A DNA stretch of 64,000 bases from Papilionanthe hookeriana x Papilionanthe teres (GCA_022702705.1 CM040427.1:73275283-73339282), one strand, 5' to 3'; shown: positions 1-11,879, counted from the stretch's first letter. Numbers and translations are program-made. Notes: generated by a model from the sequence alone, not told the origin.

Positions 1-463
1 ATAATTCTCCCCAAGTTCTAATAGATCCAAGTGCTAACGAATTTAACCACATCTTAGCCTTATCCCTTAAAGAAAAGGGGAAAAGCCTAAGTCTAACAGC
101 ATCATTAGATACTCCGTCATATTTAAAAGTAGCACAAAGTTCTAAAAGACTAGCGAGATGTAAATTAGGATCTTCATTTGGTGAACCACTAAATTGATTA
201 TTCTGTACCATTTGGATAATTGCAGGTTTAAGTTCAAATGAATTAGCCGCTACATCAGGGTTTTGAATAGTTAAGTGAATTTCATCTAATGTAAGGTTTG
301 CGTAATCTCTTAAACATCTCGGTTGATTTGTATTTTTAATTGCTGGATTATTTGCCATTTGATTTAAATTTATAATTTCTCTTTTCTGTTTTCTAATTTT
401 TTTAATAGTGCGTTCTAATTCTGAATCGTAAGGTATTAAATTTTCGATTCCAAATTTACACAT
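1..463 (-). CDS. gag: Athila-type gag polyprotein, N-terminal part (runs off the window)
   Basis: An open frame of about 154 codons runs from the ATG at 463 to the window edge without a stop. The start matches the AT1 relic at 34989 (MCKFG.ENL.PYD.ELERT). Further in are the retrotransposon gag features RCLRDYANLTLDEI, a segment ending FELKPAIIQMVQ, and AVRLRLFPFSLKDKAKMWLN, the conserved capsid core of Athila-lineage gag. Gag forms the cytoplasmic virus-like particle that packages element RNA. The start is chosen because it lies about 90 bp after the PBS and is shared by two copies. The C-terminal zinc-knuckle part is off-window. Open in the visible part; function of the whole is unknown. Confidence 0.88.
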   Translation of the reverse strand, partial: MCKFGIENLIPYDSELERTIKKIRKQKREIINLNQMANNPAIKNTNQPRCLRDYANLTLDEIHLTIQNPDVAANSFELKPAIIQMVQNNQFSGSPNEDPNLHLASLLELCATFKYDGVSNDAVRLRLFPFSLRDKAKMWLNSLALGSIRTWGEL

Positions 464-550
464 ACAAAACTTAAGTAAACTTTAAATAGTCCGTTACTCT
501 AATAATTATTTTAATAATTATTTATTAGTTACCTTAATAATTACTTTACT

Positions 551-568
551 TCCCCAGCAACGGCGCCA
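551..568 (-). promoter_or_regulatory. Primer binding site, tRNA-Asp type (AT2)
   Basis: The minus strand reads TGGCGCCGTTGCTGGGGA, which differs by one base from the complement of the 3' end of plant tRNA-Asp(GUC) as I know it. It lies 6 bases inside the LTR boundary at 575, the normal position for priming minus-strand DNA synthesis. Confidence 0.85.
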
Positions 569-574
569 AAAACT

Positions 575-2103
575 TGACAGGTTCGGGGCAGAAATGTATA
601 ACTATATAAATGTTTAACCAGTATAAAAATAATATTCAATAATAGCAAAGTTAACCCTTTTATCAACACAAGTATACGTATTATTCAAGTAATACAGGGC
701 TCTAATGGAGTCCTAGATATCGATCCTACAAAGAAATTAGAGATTATGAACTAATTTTTAGCAGATGCAATTACTATCTAGTATACAAAAATAAAGAACA
801 CTTACACTAAGCTCTATTACTAATTTTTGAATGGAAGATTGCAATTTAGAAAAGTATCTCTCCCCTTGTTTAAGAGAATTAAGTGAAAGGATAATCAAAT
901 TAGTTTGAATTATATTGTGCCAAATAGGAGCATTCCTATTCTTTACCCTTTGGTCCAGACATAAAGAATATTGACTAATCCTATGCTTGGTTACTCGAAT
1001 CCGCGGCTAGGTCGGGAGGATACCGGCTTTCACTTCGGAGCTCCCACGTTCCCCTCGCCTGAGGGCTAACATCTACACTTCAGCACCCAAACGATAGGAC
1101 CGAATTGAAGATTTTAGTCTGTCACTCTAAAAAATTCAATTCTACGCCCGATAAATAATATTTTCCTATTTATTTGCACACTCTTTTCAAGGCTTTTGCT
1201 TTCCCTAAATCTCGGATGTAATATTTACTTTAGTTGTGAAATCAACATATTTTAACAGTTCAATTGGCCAAATTGAAAGTAAATTAAGATTCAAGTTAAA
1301 GATTATCACAATTTTTTATTTAATATTTTAGGCACAACTAATTTAGTATTTCATTTCTCAAAAATCTTAAAAATAAGGAGAAAGACAGAGAAAACTACTC
1401 AAAATGCATAGGAAGAATAACACAAAACATGGATTTCATATAAAATTAAAGTTATAAAACAACAAACAAAACTTATATTGAATTTTCTCCCCAAGCAGAT
1501 TCCTTGATGTTCATCTGACTCTTCCTTCTTGTACAACACACTCAATTAAACTCACTAATATAATCTCTAGAACACACTCACACACTAAATACACTAATAA
1601 AACACTTAAAAATGACACACCAAGGACACAAAGAAGACACACAAAGGACTTTAATTCGGCCTAAAATCGTCTATATTTAAAGAGGAAGAAACATTTCCAT
1701 TGGTTGCTTAAGCACCTCTTTAAAAAGCGTCTAAATTCAATGTATTCTGCTTGAACCGACCTTCTCGTCGTCGGCGGGCTTATAGAACGTAGACCAACTG
1801 CTCAGGCTCGCTGTTGACGGGCTCGATCTCGCCGTCGGCGGGCTCCTTTATAATATATTCAAATGCTCTTGGGAAAAACACGCCGTTGGCGGCCTATTCC
1901 TCGCTGTCAGCGAGCTATTTCAATTTTTATCTCTTTTAGTCCTTTTCGTTCCAGATTTGCTCCTTTTTCCATCTTTTTGCTCCATTACCTATAAATCTTC
2001 ATACCTGCAATAAAACATAGAAAATACCTTTCTTTAAAGTACGATTTCATCAAAAGTTAATATAATATTGGTATGAATTTCTCAATACATTTTTCTCTGA
2101 TCA
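575..2103 (-). repeat. 5' LTR of AT2 (family B, about 1.53 kb)
   Basis: On the minus strand the LTR starts TGATCAGAG and ends CTGTCA beside the PBS. It aligns along most of its length with the inserted LTR at 29126-30749 (start TGATCACTG, shared text around the GC-rich cluster and the R/U5 region). A GC-rich cluster (about 1750-1910) lies upstream, in the sense direction, of a TATA-like TTTAAATATAG near 1671-1682, which is probably the core promoter. Confidence 0.8.
1750..1910 (-). promoter_or_regulatory. GC-rich cluster upstream of the AT2 LTR promoter
   Basis: Repeated variants of GCCGACGGCGAG, on either strand, sit in an otherwise AT-rich LTR, about 70-240 bp upstream of the TATA-like sequence at 1671-1682. 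The variants contain RCCGAC (DRE/CRT core). A regulatory role is inferred from position and recurrence. Confidence 0.5.
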
Positions 2104-2459
2104 ATCATCATAAAAAAGTAGTATATTATTATAGAAGAAATACATGTAATTAACCCTACGCTCAGACACCACTAACATAAAAAAAAACTCTTATGAGATC
2201 TTTCTATAATTTCGTGGAATACAAATAGAAAGAAATGTTTGTAAATTTTTGAAGTTCCTTCTAGTTTTTTCATAATTTTTGGAATAAATGGTGGTCTTAC
2301 AAGTGATGTGCTGGACCCAGAGGGAATCCTAGTGCATGCAATAACTAGTTGCAAAATTTAATTTCGTAAGAATAGGAAACCAACTTTTTTCTTTTTTCAC
2401 TTCTAGACTATAAAGATGGTTGTTTTTTCAAATGTTTGAATGCAAAACATTCAATGACA
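2104..2459. other. Unassigned AT-rich flank
   Basis: This is the sequence AT2 inserted into. A 60-codon minus-strand frame (2172-2354) is open but resembles no family I recognise. It could be a further decayed part of the Myb/SANT-like relic next to it; I see no positive support for that. Confidence 0.35.
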
Positions 2460-2985
2460 CTAAAAATTTATCCTTCATTTGAGTCGTCTTTGTGCTCAGA
2501 AGCTACAACGTAGATAACATCAATGCTCAATTTTTTATATGTGCTCCATGCAAGATCATCGATGGCAATGACTCCACAAAAATTTTGATCTAGCTTCCAT
2601 TCTAACTCCAAGTCAATGTTACTAAATTTAAACATTTTCGCATTTGGCATGGCCAACTTGTGTTATAAATTAAATAAATACAGAAATATGAAATAATTTA
2701 ACATAAGTACGTGGATTAGTATAATAAGAAAAATACTATCTCACATCTAATCTTTCCTTTCATCATTCTTCAGATGCATCAATAGTCTATTTATATGATC
2801 CAAACCAAGATCTGTAGCTCGTCGCTTTAATTTTTTCTACAATTTTCAATCATTTTTTAATTGATCCAACTTATTCTCTAATTTCAACCTATCATACTCT
2901 CTTGTAGTTTTTTCTTTAAAAATTTTTATTATGTTTTGTCATCCTTCTTTCTTGAAATATGATGTGGGCATATTTTCTAATTCAA
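2460..2985 (-). pseudogene. Myb/SANT-like DNA-binding domain gene fragment (Myb_DNA-bind_3 type)
   Basis: Minus-strand translation of about 2985-2750 resembles the Myb/SANT-like domain of L10-interacting MYB-domain proteins: SYFKKEG, stop, QNIIKIFKEKTTREYDRL, then LENKLDQLKND, stop, KL, stop, KKLK. The family has tryptophan at each of the three stops, so each fits a TGG codon changed to TGA or TAG. After an AT-rich gap ending in an acceptor-like ACAAG, a second block (about 2656-2468) reads FKFSNIDLELEWKLDQNF, the usual next segment in this family. Proteins of this type bind DNA and are often encoded by, or derived from, PIF/Harbinger transposons. No start or end is visible. Family call fairly firm; exon limits approximate. 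Confidence 0.65.
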
Positions 2986-3037
2986 CCTACTTTAGATAAA
3001 GATCAAAAGATATTATATTTATATCTCTTTCCCATAA

Positions 3038-3101
3038 GAACACTACTAGTTATGCTCACTCAATCAAGGGAACACTACTAGTTATGCTTACTGAACCAAA
3101 G
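3038..3101 (+). repeat. 32-bp tandem duplication
   Basis: A block beginning GAACACTACTAGTTATGCT at 3038 recurs from 3070 with a period of 32 bases and a few changes. It lies just before the recognisable copia protease and is probably a small replication-slippage duplication in the gag-protease region. Confidence 0.7.
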
Positions 3102-4396
3102 ATACTCAAAATACACATGTAATTGCATCAATATTAACCACAAGAACATCCGAATAGATAATAGATTCTGGTGCATCTCCATATGTGACAGGAAACAATA
3201 GATAGTTCTCTTCTTATACTCAACTAGCAGTTCCTGAGAGCTTTCAAACTGCTGATGGTACAACACAAATTGTCGTTGATAAGGGTACGGTGAGGGTACC
3301 GATTATCTTACATTATCCAATGTTTTGCATGCTCCCTCCTTTCTAGTGAACCTTTTATCCATTAGTGTCATTATTCTTCAACTATATTGTGTTTTTTTTT
3401 CATTTGATATTCCTAAGGTGATCTTCCAAGAGAAGGGGACTTGTCGAAGACTTGAAACTGACACAGGGCATAGTAGACTCTGGTAATTCGATAGAGAGGG
3501 ATGGACTCAGCCATGGCATCAATGGTTAATTTTGTTGGAGTAGGAGGATCTGAGAGGAGTGTGGAGGATGTACTGCTGCATCACAAACACATGAGACACT
3601 CTTCATTCAATATTTAGTAATTTGTACCCATCATTGTAGGGAAAGGCAAACAAGAAGAAATTTGTGTGTGATACTTGTTAATTTGCCAAGCTCACTAGGA
3701 GCTCTTATGTCAGTTCTCGTAATAGAAGCCCTGGCGTGTTTGATTTGATAAATTCTTATGTATGAGGACCTTGTTCTACAACTTTGATAAATGGTTATAA
3801 ATATTTTGTGACATTCATTGATTGTTGTTCTCATGTTACTTGACTATATCTGATGAGGAAAAAAAGGGATGTACTTGCTTGCTTTAAAGACCATCACAGA
3901 GTGATTCAGACTCAATACAGTGCAGTAGTCAATATATTTTGGTTTGATAATGAGACAGAGTATACCAATAAGGTGTTTGAGGAGTACCTATTAGCCGAAG
4001 GTATACAACATCAAACCACATGCCCATACACACCTACACGGAATGGAGTAGTAGAGAGGAAGAATCAACATCTTTTAGAGGTAGCCTAGAGCATGATAAT
4101 AGAAATAAATGCACCACATCACATATGATGGCAAGCAGTGTTGAAAACCGCTCAATTGATTAGTAGGATGCCTTAAAGAGTTCTGGAGTGTGTCCTCATA
4201 TATTAAAAGGAGACAACAGTGGGATCCTTCCATTGAAGGTATTTAGATATGCATTCTTTGTGAAAGATAACAAATCATCGGTAGAGAAATTGGATCCCAA
4301 AGCTTTGAAATGCGTGTTTGTGGGTTATTTTGCTACTTAGAAGGGTTATGTCTACTGGAGCCCAATTGAGAAAAAACTCTTTGTGAGTATGGATGT
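3050..4396 (+). pseudogene. Ty1/copia polyprotein, 5' half: protease, GAG-pre-integrase, integrase
   Basis: Plus-strand translation, with many stops and frame changes, follows a copia polyprotein. Protease begins near 3166 (IDSGASPYVTGN, carrying the D-S-G active site) and continues AVPESFQTADGTTQIVV. Near 3560 LLHHKHMRHSSFN marks the GAG-pre-integrase zinc region. An open stretch at 3853-4089 is integrase core, with WFDNETEYTNKVFEEYL and CPYTPTRNGVVERKN, where D and E are catalytic positions. Reading continues in broken form to 4396, where AT1 interrupts it. The rest resumes at 43585. In life this polyprotein would mature, reverse-transcribe and insert the element; this copy is dead. Confidence 0.88.
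4392..4396 (+). repeat. Target-site duplication of AT1, left copy (partner 43585-43589)
   Basis: GATGT on the left and TATGT on the right flank AT1, differing by one base. The copia reading frame is continuous if one copy and the 39-kb insert are removed, which supports this boundary independently of the LTR ends. Confidence 0.75.
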
Positions 4397-4576
4397 TGAC
4401 CCAAGGAAAAAAGGATAAGATTTTCATGCCTATTTTATACTGATTTTGATGATATTGCACTTTAAAGAAGGGTATTTTTGGTGTTTTTCTGCAGATATGA
4501 AGATTTAAGGGCAAAGGAGCGAAAATATGTAAAAAGGAGAGAATTTGGAGCAAAAAGAGCTAAAATATGCAAATTT

Positions 4577-4745
4577 GAAATAGTGTGCCGACGGCGAGGT
4601 TGAGGGCGCCGACGACGTGATTTTCCTGAGAGTTCAGAATATATTCCAAGGGAGGCCGCCGATGACGGAGGTCGAGGCCACCGACGGCGAGGTCAGTTTA
4701 AAGCACTATTTCTAGAAGGCCGCCGACGGCGGGATCGGCGGTTCT
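4577..4745 (+). promoter_or_regulatory. GCC-box/DRE-like cluster in the AT1 5' LTR
   Basis: At least four RCCGAC cores and two GCCGCC cores, overlapping in units such as GCCGCCGACGGCG. The same cluster is found in the 3' LTR (41978-42155) and, inverted, in the solo LTR (7015-7195). The rest of the LTR is AT-rich. GCCGCC and RCCGAC are the known cores bound by plant ERF and DREB/CBF factors; binding here is inferred. Confidence 0.55.
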
Positions 4746-5607
4746 TTCACAATATACGTCGAATGTGGACGATTTTTTGGATTCTTGGAAAACCCTTGGA
4801 GACTCTTCAACAACTTTAAAAGAACCATTTTAGGCCGAAAAACTGTCCTTTTGGAGTCCTCTAAAAGTCACTAAGAGTCTGTAAAAAGTTTTGTTAGAGA
4901 TTTCTAATAGTTACTTAGTGTCAAATAGAGAGTCCACTAATGTCCATTGTTATTAGTAAGTGTTAAATAGTGAGTTCAAATAGAGATTGTGAGGAATTCT
5001 TCGAAGGATAGTAAGAGTGGAAGGGAAGTGAGAGATCACTTCTACATTGCCATTTCGAAGGAGAAATCCATGTACTGTAAAGAAGGAAGAGATTCGGAGG
5101 AACTTTAAGGAGTTTGCTTGGGGAGGAATTAAAGATAAGTTGTGTTTATTTACTTTAGTTTGTAGTACTTTACTATTATATATGAAATCCAAGTTTTATT
5201 GCATCCTCTCCTTGAATTCTGAGTAGTTATTCTAACTTTCTCCTTGTTTTGATATTTTTGTGATATAATAAATAGAATTAATGTGCCATAAAAGATTTAA
5301 ATAAGTTGTGATAATCATTAACTTAGATCTTAATTTACTTTCAATCCGGCCATTTGAAAAGTTAAAATCTATTGAGTTTGACAATTATGGTTAAGATTAC
5401 ATCTGAGATTTAGGGAGATCAAAATCCTTGGAAGCAGGGTGCAAATAAATAGGGAAATAATATTCATTGGGCGTAGAATTGGAGATTTTAGAGTGACAGG
5501 CTAAAATCTTCAATTCGGTCCAATCGTTTGGGTGCTGAAGTGTAGATTGTTAGCCCTCAGGCGAGGGGAACGTGGGAGCTCCGAAGTGAGAGCCGGTATC
5601 CTCCCAT

Positions 5608-5612
5608 CCTAG
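5608..5612 (+). repeat. Target-site duplication of the antisense solo LTR (partner 7383-7387)
   Basis: CCTAG lies on both sides of 5613-7382, a perfect 5-bp duplication. The uninterrupted sequence at 43026 in the 3' LTR of AT1 has a single copy. Confidence 0.9.
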
Positions 5613-7382
5613 TGATCCCGCGATTTTAAATATACTTATAAATATAAGAATTCGACACCACTACTAAAAGATATGAATTCTTAGCAATGGCGCCAAAAAT
5701 TGTCTTGGAGCGTGATTTTAATTTTAGTAAAAATTAAATATTTTAAACTTTTGATCACAGAGTTACCTTTAAACGCAAGTATACGTACCGCTCAAGTAAT
5801 ACAAAGCTCTAATGTAGTCCTGGTTTTCGATCCCACAGAGAAAAATATATTTAAGCCTATGGACTAGGATTATATAAACCAAATTAAAATTACAACTAAT
5901 CGAATTTGCCTATTGCAATAAAAAATAAAGTTCTTATATTTAAACGTGTTCTACTAACAGATTACTAATACTACTAAAGTTAAGTTCAAATATATATATA
6001 TAAGCAAGAATCTTTCTCCATTGTTAAGATATTTAAGTGAAATGATAATTAAAATTAGTTTTATATGTGTTGTGCCAAATAGGAGCATTTTTTACCCTTT
6101 GGTTCAGGCATAAAGAAAATTAACTAGTCCTATGCTTGGTTACTGAATCTACGGCCAGGCTGAGAGGATACCGGCTCTCACTTCGGAGCTCCCACATTCC
6201 CCTCGCCTGAGGGCTAACAATCTACACCTCAGCACCCAAAAGATAGGATCGAATTGAGGATTTTATCCTGTCACTCTAAAATCTCCAATTCTACATCTGA
6301 TTAATATTATTTCCCTATTTATTTGCACTTCTCCTTTCAAGGATTTACCCGTCTACCTTTCAAAGAGAAATGTGATACATACTAGTTAAGAATTCTTAGG
6401 CCACAGTCAAGTCTTAAAAGCTCTTCACAGATGTTAACAATACAAATGGCCAATTTGTATAGTAAAGTAGGTTTAGGTATAGTATCATCACAACTTCTTT
6501 ATATTTTGTTTAATAGACTAATTCATTTAATCATTTCACAAAACATCAAAACAAGGAGAAAGACAAAACAACTACTCAGAATTCATGGAAATGATGCAAT
6601 AAAATTTGGATTTCATATAATAAAGTAAAGTTCTACAAACTATAATAAATAAACACTACTTATCTCAAATTCCTCCCCAAGCAAACTCTTTGAAGTTCCT
6701 CTGGATTTTTTCCCTTCTTACAGCACACAGAGTTCTCCTTCGAAATGGCAATGTAGAAGAGATCTCTCACCTCCCTTCCACTCTTACAATCCCTCGGAGA
6801 ATTCTTCACAAAATCTCTATTTGAACTCACTACTCACTAATAATAACACTAATTACTCATTAATAAACTCTTTAGAACAATTTGTCACTAGTAATCACGT
6901 AGGAGACACTTTTTTTGGCCTAATTTAGTTCTTTTTAAAGTTGTAGAAGAGTCTCTAAGGGTTTTGCAGACACCCCTTCGAAAATCGTCCACAATCGACG
7001 TATTTCTGGAAAGAACCGTCGACCCCACCGTCGACGGCCTCGAGCTCACCGTCGGCGGCCTTCTAGAAACAATATTTTTAAACAGGCCTCGCCGTCGGCG
7101 GCCTCGATCTCTGCCATCGGCGGCCTTCCTTGGAATTAATTCTGAACTCTCGGGAAAATCACGTCGTCGGCGCCATTGACCTCGCCGTCGGCGCCCTAGG
7201 TCAATTTTACATAATTTGGTCCTTTTTACTTCAAATTTGCTCCTTTTTGCATATTTTTGGTCCTTTGTCCTTAAATCTTCATACTTGCAGAAAAACACCA
7301 AAAATACCCTTCTTTAAAGTGCAATATCATCAAAATCAGTATAAAATAGGCATGAAACTCTTAACCTTTTTTCCTTGGGTCA
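5613..7382 (-). mobile_element. Solo LTR of the AT1 family (family A), antisense
   Basis: The minus strand reads a complete family-A LTR from TGACCCAAGG at 7382 to GGGATCA at 5613, about 1.77 kb, with a perfect CCTAG duplication. A solo LTR of this kind arises when the two LTRs of an element recombine and the interior is lost. It contains a PBS-like sequence (5680-5695) inside its 3' end. This matters because the flanking duplication proves that the PBS-like sequence belongs to the LTR. A 137-codon arginine-rich frame across its GC cluster is not considered a gene. Confidence 0.92.
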
Positions 7383-7387
7383 CCTAG

Positions 7388-7704
7388 CCGCAGATTCAGT
7401 AACCAAGCATCGGATTAGTCAATGTTCTTTATGCCTGAACCAAAGGGTAAATAATATGTATGCTCCTATTTGGCACAACACCATTTTAAAACTAATTCTA
7501 ATTATTTATTCACTTAAATATCTTAACAAAGGAGAAAGATTCTTGCTTATATATTTGAACTTAATTTTAGTAGTATTAGTTATTTGTTAGTAGAACAAGT
7601 TTAATTTAAATTTCATATTATTGTCGGTTGCGTATTAGTGACAGATAGACAATTTGGATTAGTTGTGATTCTGAATTGATTTCTAAAATCCTAGTCTATA
7701 GCCT
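7388..7704 (+). repeat. AT1 5' LTR, part 2 of 3
   Basis: Continues the 5' LTR after the solo LTR and matches 3' LTR positions of about 43031-43350, including the GTAACCAAGCAT text and the final TATAGCCT. It is interrupted at 7704/7705 by OG1 and resumes at 34597. Confidence 0.9.
7700..7704 (+). repeat. Target-site duplication of OG1, left copy (partner 34592-34596)
   Basis: AGCCT flanks OG1 on both sides. The intact 3' LTR of AT1 has one copy in TGTAGCCTTTAAAAT near 43343. This fixes both ends of the 26.9-kb insertion. Confidence 0.92.
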
Positions 7705-9826
7705 TGTCGGCATATTTTTAGGTTATGTGTTTTATTTTAAAAAGGGGGTCGCCTACAGAAATTGTCGGCGAATTTTTTATATTCTAAATTTAATTTAAAT
7801 ATATAGTTTAAAAGATAACATTTGATTTTTGAAAGTAATTTTAAGTTTAAAAGTTTTAAGATATGAAATCAAACCGATCTCACATCCCAAATAGTTTATA
7901 TAAAGGAGCACCGCACCACAAACCGTGTATCTATCCCGAAGAATAAACACACTGCTTGATGATGGGGCTCGATTAAATAAACTAGGAGATTTATGACATT
8001 CGTTTGGTCTGCGAACCAATTTTATAAGCCGACAAGTTCCCCTGCTTAATATAAATGAATTAAACAGGGTTTATATTACGCAGGTTCTTAAAATTCCACT
8101 ATAAGGGCAAGCCCCTATAGTTAATTACATCTTAAGTGACGGGAATCACTTAAGAAAACTCTCGATAATAATCGGTAGTTACGCTCTCGAGAATTTCAAA
8201 GTTTAAGTTTTCGAGGATTGAATTTTGGAATTTCAATAGGGAATGGATCAAATTTGGAACATTTTATTTTGGGAATTTAAAGGAAGAAAGGTAGGAGAAA
8301 TCACAGATTCGAAGCGAACTTCAGTAATTTCCCGACTATCCTATTGTTTGGCTCGAATTTAGGAAAGCCCTAAGGTTTATTTAATGTTTTAATCTTGCCA
8401 ATTTTAATTAATTAGGACTTATATTCGTATGACATGATCATACAAATAGCCTCGAAGATGTGAGGGTTTATGTCGTGTCGAATGACTACCTCAGAATCCT
8501 AAGACTTGTTAGGGCTTAATTTGCAAGGCAAATGCCTAACAAAAGGTTGAGGATTTATATTGCAATAGGCAAACTACCTCGAAGTCCTATGGTTTGGTTA
8601 TTTAATTCTAAGAAAGTTTTACTGAAGTAGACTCGGGTTTTGCTGATGACGATGGTCGTCTTGCCCATCATGCTACGAGCTCTTTGTTATTGCATGGGTT
8701 TAATTTTAGAAGATTGTAATCGAAAGAGAAGAGAAGAGTTTGGTTTTAGAAATCTTAAAGTCCAAGTGTTTTTTATGTTTTAATTAAAACAAATCTTAAA
8801 GTTGATTATAACAACACCGGTTAAGATCCCACGGTTCCATCCTTCCGGCATCATTATTTTTATCGGATTCACTTAGTCCAGATGAATTTGCTTGAACTCG
8901 ACTAAATGAGTTCCACACTTTCATTTAGACCGTGAGAAATCCCGTTAGCAACACGTAGGTTACATCATCCGAGGTATTCCCGATCATCCAACAAGACGTT
9001 TTAATTTAGCTGTAGTTGTAGTTTTGTTGTTTTGTTTGTGATTAAATTTTGAGTTGTTTTATATTTTGAAATATTGTGGCGGTGAATTTTATCTTGCAAT
9101 GACTTTTAATTTAGTTTTGGTTTTGGTTTTAGGGGCTATCCTAAAGGTGTGGGTTTTCATACAACAGTTGTTTATCATGCAAGAAAAGTAAAGTGCATTT
9201 GCAATAAGGTAAATTGCAAGAAGGTATATTGCAAATAAAATAAAAGCGTACCTGGAGGGTCTTCCCGTCATCTCAAGCTACACTTAAACACAATTTAGGA
9301 TTTTTAATCATTTAAAGGAAGTTCCTAGGTAAAGCTAAGGGAAGGGTTATGGTTTTCTACCAAAGTCCTACTCCTATAGCTAGTCGTCTCCTATGACGTC
9401 TCAGGTTCTTGTATTTTGGTTTGAGGACGATTTTCTTCATCGAAGAACAATTAAGTTCAATTGTTCTTATAAACATCCTATCATATTGAGGAAGTGCTTA
9501 AGACGAATCTTAAACATCTTTTCAATACCTACAGGATTGTTTTAAGTCGAGAGAATTTAATTATACAAAATGAATTAATCATCCAGGAGTTCGAGTTTTG
9601 TTATCTTGCTCGGTGAACTAGGACATTTGAATATCCTATGAGTGAAGTAACACTTCACTTAACACTCCATTTAGGAGTTATGACAACATGAGCTTTTGAG
9701 GGCAAACTAATATTCAGTGATTTGTGATTTAATTTAATTTCGATTAATGGGTTTAAGTTTGGAATAGTGTTCAAGTTGTTTTAGACTTATTTTGAATTCT
9801 TTATGTCTTTGGTGATGTTATATTTA

Positions 9827-9992
9827 ATTCAATTTAATTTAAATTTAGTTTATTTTAATTTGGTTTAGTTTTACTTTCAATTTAATTTAATTTAATTTAA
9901 TTTAGTTTAATACATTTTAATTTAATTTAATTTAATTTAATATGTTTTAATTTAATTTTAAATTTAATTTAAATTTTTAATTTTAATTTAAT
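9827..9992. repeat. TTTAA-type pentanucleotide array in the OG1 3' LTR
   Basis: Runs of TTTAA/TTAAT with occasional interruptions. The same site is about 180 bp long in the 5' LTR (30985-31165) and much longer in OG2 (about 50395-50760). Confidence 0.85.
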
Positions 9993-11879
9993 ATTTTATA
10001 TCTCTTTTTTTTTAAAGATGGTTTAATTTAATTATTAAAGTATTAATTTAATTGAAATTTTGGAAGGATTTAATTTAAATGTTTTAATCTTTAATTTAAT
10101 TTAATGATTAAGTCTTTTAATATTTTAAATCTTGAATTTGGATTATCATTTTAATTAGGAATTAAATATTATTGAGGTGATTAATTAAGGGATTTTTAGA
10201 TTAAAGAATAAATCTCTTCCTAATAATATCCCTATTTTAATAATTCGATTTTTATTATTCTTCAAGTTTAATTAATCATTTAATTAAGGTTTATTTTAAT
10301 TATTTTTAAATTATTTGGTAGGTTTCTACCCTTTAATTACCTAAGTTTCAAACATCCAAAATCAACTTAGTATCAAATATTTTACCCACACTTTTAATTA
10401 AACCTAAAATTTTTTAATTATAGGTTAAAATTTTAATTACTATTTTGCCCTTCAAGCTTAATAATTCCATAACTCACTAAATTGAGCTTAAATGAATTTG
10501 AAATTTTTATGTGACTTCACTCATATGTCAATCAAGACATTAGAGGAGAAAATGTGATTTTTCTGTATTTAATTTATTTATGTAATTATTTTTGGTGGAA
10601 AATAGGGATTCTCAAGGAAAATTTAATAATATGACCATGGGAAAGTTTCTGTCCTTAAAAAAATTATGGGACATTCCTAATGACTAGAGGACCACTTGAA
10701 CCAATTTTGGTGATTTTTTAAATTATATAATTTTTATTATAATTATTTTTGAGTTTTGGAGTATTAATTAATTTAAAAATAAAATAAATGTTAAAAATTG
10801 AATTTTATATTTTTCAAAAATCTCTCTGATATCAAGGAAATAAAAGAACCAATTTTTACAATTTTCTAATTTTTCTTTGATTTATTAGAATTATTTTAGT
10901 TGAAATGCTAGAAAATGCATTTTTTTTTAATTTTAAAATTACCTTAGGCTTTAAAATTTAATATCTCATCATAGGGACTTAAGAAAAATATGGGGTTTAT
11001 TCCTAAGTGATTAAAATTCAAAATGTGACATTTTGGTGAATTTTATTATTTTTGTGATTTTTATTATTTTTTAATTATTAAAAATATTAAAATAATGCAA
11101 AAAATCAACTTTTTAGAAAATTGCAATTTTAATTTTCTTAAATTCCCCTGATATCAGAGAGGCTCCAAAACCAATTTGGTGAATTTTTGAAAATTATTTT
11201 GAAAGTTATGAATTTTTGAAGTTTAAGTTTGGCTAAATGGCTTAATCAACCCATTTGATAGGGCTAACCAAGTCCAATTGACTTCAAACTTTTATGGTGG
11301 GTTCCTCTGATCCTAAAGTTCAGTGGAGAATTGATTTCAAGTCAAATTGATTTATGATTAGCTCTAATTAATTAAAGCTCCATTTTGGGTGTTTAAACCA
11401 ATTAGGGTTGTTACAAGTGAGTTAACTCAAAAATCATTTTCCCTAGAGTCCTCTGATCATAAGAAACATCACCAAATTTTCCTAGAATTTATTTCACAAC
11501 ATGCTAATTATTAGAATTAAAATACTCAGAATAGTGACCTAGAATTGAAAAATCAATAACTCTTCATACGGGTGGCCTCTGACTTTGGAAAATTCAGGGA
11601 ATATTCCCAAATTCAGAGGCTTCAAAAGCCCTATGGTCTCATGCCAGTGAATTGTATACATGCATGGAGAATTGAAATAGTGCAGAGAGTAAATAAATAA
11701 TTAATAATCAAATACTCAATGAAACTAAATGATTTCTTTTCCACATTATTCTCCTCTGTTCACTGAGCAAGAGGGTATTTTTATTTTATTTTTAGGATTT
11801 TCCTACACAAAGTTATGCATTTTTGAAGTTTAGGGAATTAAATAAATAAGAAAATCCCTATTTTTCTACTTAAGTGACA

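Larger units (their letters stand above)
1..2103 (-). mobile_element. AT2: Athila-like Ty3/gypsy element, 5' end (partial)
   Basis: A minus-strand LTR retrotransposon enters from the left edge. Reading down the minus strand there is an LTR (2103 to 575), a tRNA-Asp-like primer binding site (568 to 551), a short leader and the start of gag (463 to beyond 1). Athila lineage is inferred from the gag sequence and PBS type. Pol, any env-like ORF and the 3' LTR lie outside the window, so the target-site duplication cannot be checked. The gag frame is open where visible, so this copy is less decayed than its neighbours. Confidence 0.85.
4397..5612 (+). repeat. AT1 5' LTR, part 1 of 3
   Basis: Aligns with the first two thirds of the 3' LTR (41791 to about 43030), including the GC-rich cluster at 4577-4745 and the text around the primer-proximal CCTCAGGCGAGGGGAACG. 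It is interrupted at 5612 by an antisense LTR. The sequence continues at 7388 with only the TSD repeated. Confidence 0.9.

Noticed and set aside
551..568. Possible tRNA gene fragments at the PBS-like sites
   Set aside because: Only the 18 bases complementary to a tRNA 3' end are present; no cloverleaf or pol III boxes. They are primer binding sites.
3078..3266. 62-codon minus-strand ORF
   Set aside because: The plus strand of the same stretch reads copia protease (IDSGAS), so the minus frame is a shadow.
6888..7301. 137-codon arginine-rich minus-strand ORF (and an 85-codon plus-strand frame across it)
   Set aside because: Spans the GC cluster of the solo LTR; arginine runs come from the CGCCGTCGGCG repeats. 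Sister LTRs do not keep the frame.
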